A stretch of 35,014 nt of DNA. Source: JBNKLG01 sp050292235 (GTDB lineage: Bacteria > Pseudomonadota > Gammaproteobacteria > Chromatiales > Chromatiaceae). The DNA lies in assembly GCA_050292235.1 (NCBI GenBank), contig JBNKLG010000024.1:1-35014 (forward strand), given 5' to 3'. Position 1 is the first letter of the stretch. Each line of letters opens with the position of its first letter. The translations under genes and the position numbers were made by a program. Below, one piece after another: positions 32,804-35,014 of the stretch. Under the pieces are notes generated by a model that had not been told where the DNA came from, did no database searches, and worked only from the letters and a program-made list of their open reading frames with translations.

Positions 32804-32831
32804 GAATCGCCTTCTGTTTCCCCCTCCTGAT

Positions 32832-32854
32832 CAACCCCCTTGGTCAGGGGGTTG
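32832..32854. terminator. GC-rich hairpin between the first two small secreted-protein genes
   Basis: CAACCCCC, loop TTGGTCA, GGGGGTTG: an 8-bp stem 28 bases after the stop and 20 bases before the next ATG. No U-tract follows, so it may attenuate or stabilise mRNA rather than fully terminate. Confidence 0.45.
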
Positions 32855-32874
32855 CAAGTCATTGAGGACCCCAG

Positions 32875-33315
32875 ATGAGAAAAATCACGATGCTGCTGGC
32901 CAGCCTCCTGACGCTGTACCTGAGTCAGGCAGTGGCAGAGCAACCTGCGCTGGGTAAATATCCCAGGCTGTTCGTGGCGGGTGGTTACAGAGTCACCATA
33001 CTGCGGATTGGTCAGGATGATAGCTCGGTTTTGATCAAGGTCGATGGTATCGATAACGGGCTGGATGGCCAGATTTTTCTGCACAAAAAGCTCTGCGACA
33101 ACAAGCGCTGCACCAATTACAAATACGAAACTACTGAGATACCGGGTAATGTCAGATGGTGGACGATTCAATCCCATCGCCAACGGGATGATGTCGATAG
33201 CATGATTCTTTATCCGCCCGGTGTCGATAAAAAGTACGCTTTGCATCCAGATAAACGCCCGGACAGTTTTGATGCCAAGGCTTTCTATCATACCTATCTG
33301 GGGCAGAGAAAATAG
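32875..33315 (+). CDS. Small secreted protein (146 aa)
   Basis: Signal peptide MRKITMLLASLLTLYLSQAVA, cleaved before EQPALG. The mature domain looks beta-rich (YRVTILRIGQDDSSVLIKVD) and contains a Cys pair, KKLCDNKRCTNYKYET, that could form a disulfide or hold a metal. WWTIQSHRQRDD and PPGVDKKYALHPDKRPD follow. GAGGA lies about 8 nt before ATG 32875. I do not recognise the family. It stands 71 bp after the first small secreted gene and 36 bp before the third, so the three may be co-transcribed. Confidence 0.7.
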   Translation: MRKITMLLASLLTLYLSQAVAEQPALGKYPRLFVAGGYRVTILRIGQDDSSVLIKVDGIDNGLDGQIFLHKKLCDNKRCTNYKYETTEIPGNVRWWTIQSHRQRDDVDSMILYPPGVDKKYALHPDKRPDSFDAKAFYHTYLGQRK

Positions 33316-33351
33316 CACTGGCCCCTGCTCGGGTTGCGAAGAGAGATGAAC

Positions 33352-33678
33352 ATGAAAACCTGTTTGGCTGCTGTTTTTGTCGCTGGCCAGTTATTGGTGG
33401 GCGTTGCGAATGGGGAGAATCTTTTCCCGGATCAGATGTCGATGGATGGGGCCATTGATGCCGTTTTGGCCCAGGTTGAGAAGGCAAACTACAAGGACAT
33501 TGAGGTAATGACCACAGCCGGCAGCTTCTCGGGCGAGTTCGTCAAAAAATCTGGCGAAGTTCTAATCCTTAAGAAAAAAACCGGCAGCATCCATTTAGCG
33601 ACCCAAAAAGAGAAAGCCCGCTACATGGTGATTGATCTAAAAGAAATCGCGGGCATTTCATTTTACCGGCTTGATTGA
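33352..33678 (+). CDS. Small secreted protein (108 aa)
   Basis: Start ATG 33352 (MKTCLAAVFVAGQLLVG), chosen because AGAG sits 8 nt upstream; ATG 33346 would crowd that site. The signal peptide ends at ANG before ENLFPDQ. The mature protein has DGAIDAVLAQVEKANYKDIE and a beta-rich C-terminal half (GEFVKKSGEVLILKKKTGS, YMVIDLKEIAGISFY) resembling a small Sm-like or OB-like barrel by eye only. No Cys in the mature part. Family unknown. It converges with the expansin gene. Confidence 0.65.
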   Translation: MKTCLAAVFVAGQLLVGVANGENLFPDQMSMDGAIDAVLAQVEKANYKDIEVMTTAGSFSGEFVKKSGEVLILKKKTGSIHLATQKEKARYMVIDLKEIAGISFYRLD

Positions 33679-33728
33679 CCCCTTAAGTCAAAGACCCCAT
33701 CCTTTTGCACAACATAGCATGCAGATAA

Positions 33729-34739
33729 TTAATAATCGGCGCAAAATCCAAACTCAGCCGACGCCCCGGACTCCAGCGTAGCATTCCAGGAAACCCCTGA
33801 AGCCGTAAGCTCCGTACCGGTTTGAGTCCAGACGGCATTCCACAGCGTTGTAATGGTGGCACCGACATCCAAGCTAATATCCCAAGTAAGTGATGAACTA
33901 TTTGGATTTGTCACTGTTACCGTCGCGCAATAACCTTCATTCCAGGAAGAGATCATTGATAATGAAGTTGTTGCGGGTTCTACTGTATCGTCTTCTGCCT
34001 CGCCTTCATCTTCACCCGCACCCGTATCTTCCCCGGAATCGTCTGCGGTACCATCGCCGTTTTCGACATGTTCCTGTAATTGTACCCCGGTGTCGATCTC
34101 GGTTGTCAGCACTAATGAAACCGCATTGATTTCAACAGTCTGTCCCCAAAAATCGGTGATCCTGAAGTCATATGGACCTACTCCGAAACCGCTGTAACCG
34201 ACGAAATAGTTATATGGTTCTCTGGATACTTTGGTGTAGTCATTGCCGGAGCCTGTAATCCGATATTCAAGTTGTGTAATCGGATAGCGATGATCACGAA
34301 CTTGTACCGCAGTCCACCACTGGCTGGAACCTTCCTTAAAATAGAGCTTGATGTTGCCAGACTGATCATTGGCAACATAGTGCCATTTAATCGGGATGCG
34401 GCCTGCGGAAATATCCGCTATCTGGGCAAAGGCCGCTTGATCCAGATCGACATCCCCTTTAGCACATTCAGGACACTGATCATCGATACGCACCGTAACG
34501 CTAAGACCTGTATCCTCATTTGTTACCACGATGACACCACCGCATGCCGCAGAACCATCGTAATCAGTTGCATTCATGGCTGCAGTCAGTAAAGAGTCAG
34601 GCATTGGAAAACTACAGTTGCCCCCGCCACCATAACCATAAAATGTGCCTTCACCATGATGCGTTGAACTGTCTGCAAAAATTGAAGAGGAAAAACATGC
34701 CATACAGACGACCAATACTCCTTGGATACTCTTGCTCAT
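33729..34739 (-). CDS. Secreted bacterial expansin with C-terminal CBM2-like module
   Basis: 336 residues from ATG 34739, with AAAGGGGG upstream. Signal peptide to about 23 (ending SSIFA). The expansin D1 domain follows (GEGTFYGYGGGGNCSF, TAAMNATDYDGSAACGGVI, IDDQCPECAKGDVDLDQ): the two conserved Asp of the D1 cleft are kept, with the DxCPxCxxGxxDL form seen in fungal loosenins and many bacterial expansins. D2 is about 135-230 (GNIKLYFKEGSSQWWTAVQV, PYDFRITDFWG). A very acidic linker (DSGEDTGAGEDEGEAEDD) joins a family-2-like cellulose-binding module: WNEGYCATVTVTN, WTQTGTELTASGVSWNATL, Trp-rich, with paired Cys. Expansins loosen cell walls without hydrolysis. Lateral origin is likely. Confidence 0.88.
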   Translation of the reverse strand: MSKSIQGVLVVCMACFSSSIFADSSTHHGEGTFYGYGGGGNCSFPMPDSLLTAAMNATDYDGSAACGGVIVVTNEDTGLSVTVRIDDQCPECAKGDVDLDQAAFAQIADISAGRIPIKWHYVANDQSGNIKLYFKEGSSQWWTAVQVRDHRYPITQLEYRITGSGNDYTKVSREPYNYFVGYSGFGVGPYDFRITDFWGQTVEINAVSLVLTTEIDTGVQLQEHVENGDGTADDSGEDTGAGEDEGEAEDDTVEPATTSLSMISSWNEGYCATVTVTNPNSSSLTWDISLDVGATITTLWNAVWTQTGTELTASGVSWNATLESGASAEFGFCADY

Positions 34740-35014
34740 AAAACCCCCTTTACGAAATGACGATATACGTTGGCAAATGATACAGATGAACGCGAAACCC
34801 ATATCACCTTGAGGGAGGCATCCATCTGTCCGATTGTAGAACAGTCTGCTTATGAGGTCACAAGGCAAGTGTAAATACTGGAATGTGAGATGTGACGTTC
34901 GCTTGAAGGGTCCGTCAACTGTCCATTGGGTGACAGCCCACTGCTGTCCCACTTAGCGCGCAGATAAGAGTCCGGTTTCGTGAGCCTTTTGGTAAAATAG
35001 GTTTACCACAACTT
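34740..35014. other. Upstream region of the expansin gene, with a palindrome near the edge
   Basis: The open frame continues to 34952 but has no ribosome site or homology there. At 34990-35008 there is a dyad, TGGTAAA - ATAGG - TTTACCA, with perfect 7-bp arms. The spacing suits an operator for a helix-turn-helix dimer about 250 bp upstream of the expansin start, or the hairpin of a neighbouring gene outside the window. Confidence 0.4.

Overview
The window is chromosomal DNA of a gammaproteobacterium. The evidence is the gene set and order: hslV-hslU-DUF971-ubiE-ubiJ-ubiB as one operon, a PhoB/PhoR pair, hemB overlapping aroE, a metal-independent-of-Cys (Pseudomonas-like) HemB, DusA next to a gamma-carbonic-anhydrase-like gene, and ubiquinone biosynthesis. 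Most core genes are GC-rich by eye. The two-component block at about 15.2-18.7 kb and the small secreted-protein/expansin block at 32.2-35 kb are visibly more AT-rich. I cannot assign a genus.

Layout. 1-820: the start of a secreted protein (minus strand, cut by the window edge) and two decayed copies of the 3' end of a type II secretion gspF gene. 820-2590: phoB-phoR (minus) behind a PHO box; this PhoR lacks the usual N-terminal membrane anchor. 2770-8202: hslVU with a sigma-32-like promoter, then DUF971, ubiE, ubiJ, ubiB (plus). 8203-9180: a graveyard of mobile DNA, with a 161-bp foldback MITE, a truncated hypothetical gene and an IS256-like transposase end. 9184-15201: a small accessory cluster with a methyltransferase, a sulfotransferase-like protein, a tiny coupled ORF, a large glycosyltransferase-like protein, an acetolactate-synthase-like ThDP enzyme and a UbiA-family prenyltransferase. 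15598-22526: a c-di-GMP neighbourhood with a membrane histidine kinase, a REC-DUF3369-HD-GYP regulator, a GAF-HD-GYP protein with a long insertion, and a zinc-sensing (CZB) diguanylate cyclase beyond ribF. 22548-24765: thioredoxin-like gene, hemB, aroE. 24932-30288: a FecI-FecR-TonB receptor module ending in a secreted Vgb-type beta-propeller with a C-terminal CxxCH haem site. 30298-31817: gamma-carbonic-anhydrase-like gene and dusA (minus). 32318-33678: three small secreted proteins (plus). 33729-34739: a secreted expansin with a C-terminal CBM2-like domain (minus).

The most interesting results are linked. The 5.5-kb FecI/FecR/TonB-receptor/propeller-cytochrome module is bounded by 47-bp direct repeats (41/47 identical). 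Each repeat carries both the last codons of aroE and, antisense, the last codons of the carbonic-anhydrase-like gene. The two genes were therefore probably convergent and overlapping, and the module was inserted exactly at that junction. The cargo looks like a surface-signalling uptake system for an unknown ligand, ending in an unusual electron-transfer or lyase-like periplasmic protein. The expansin-CBM2 gene suggests contact with cellulose or plant/algal cell wall.
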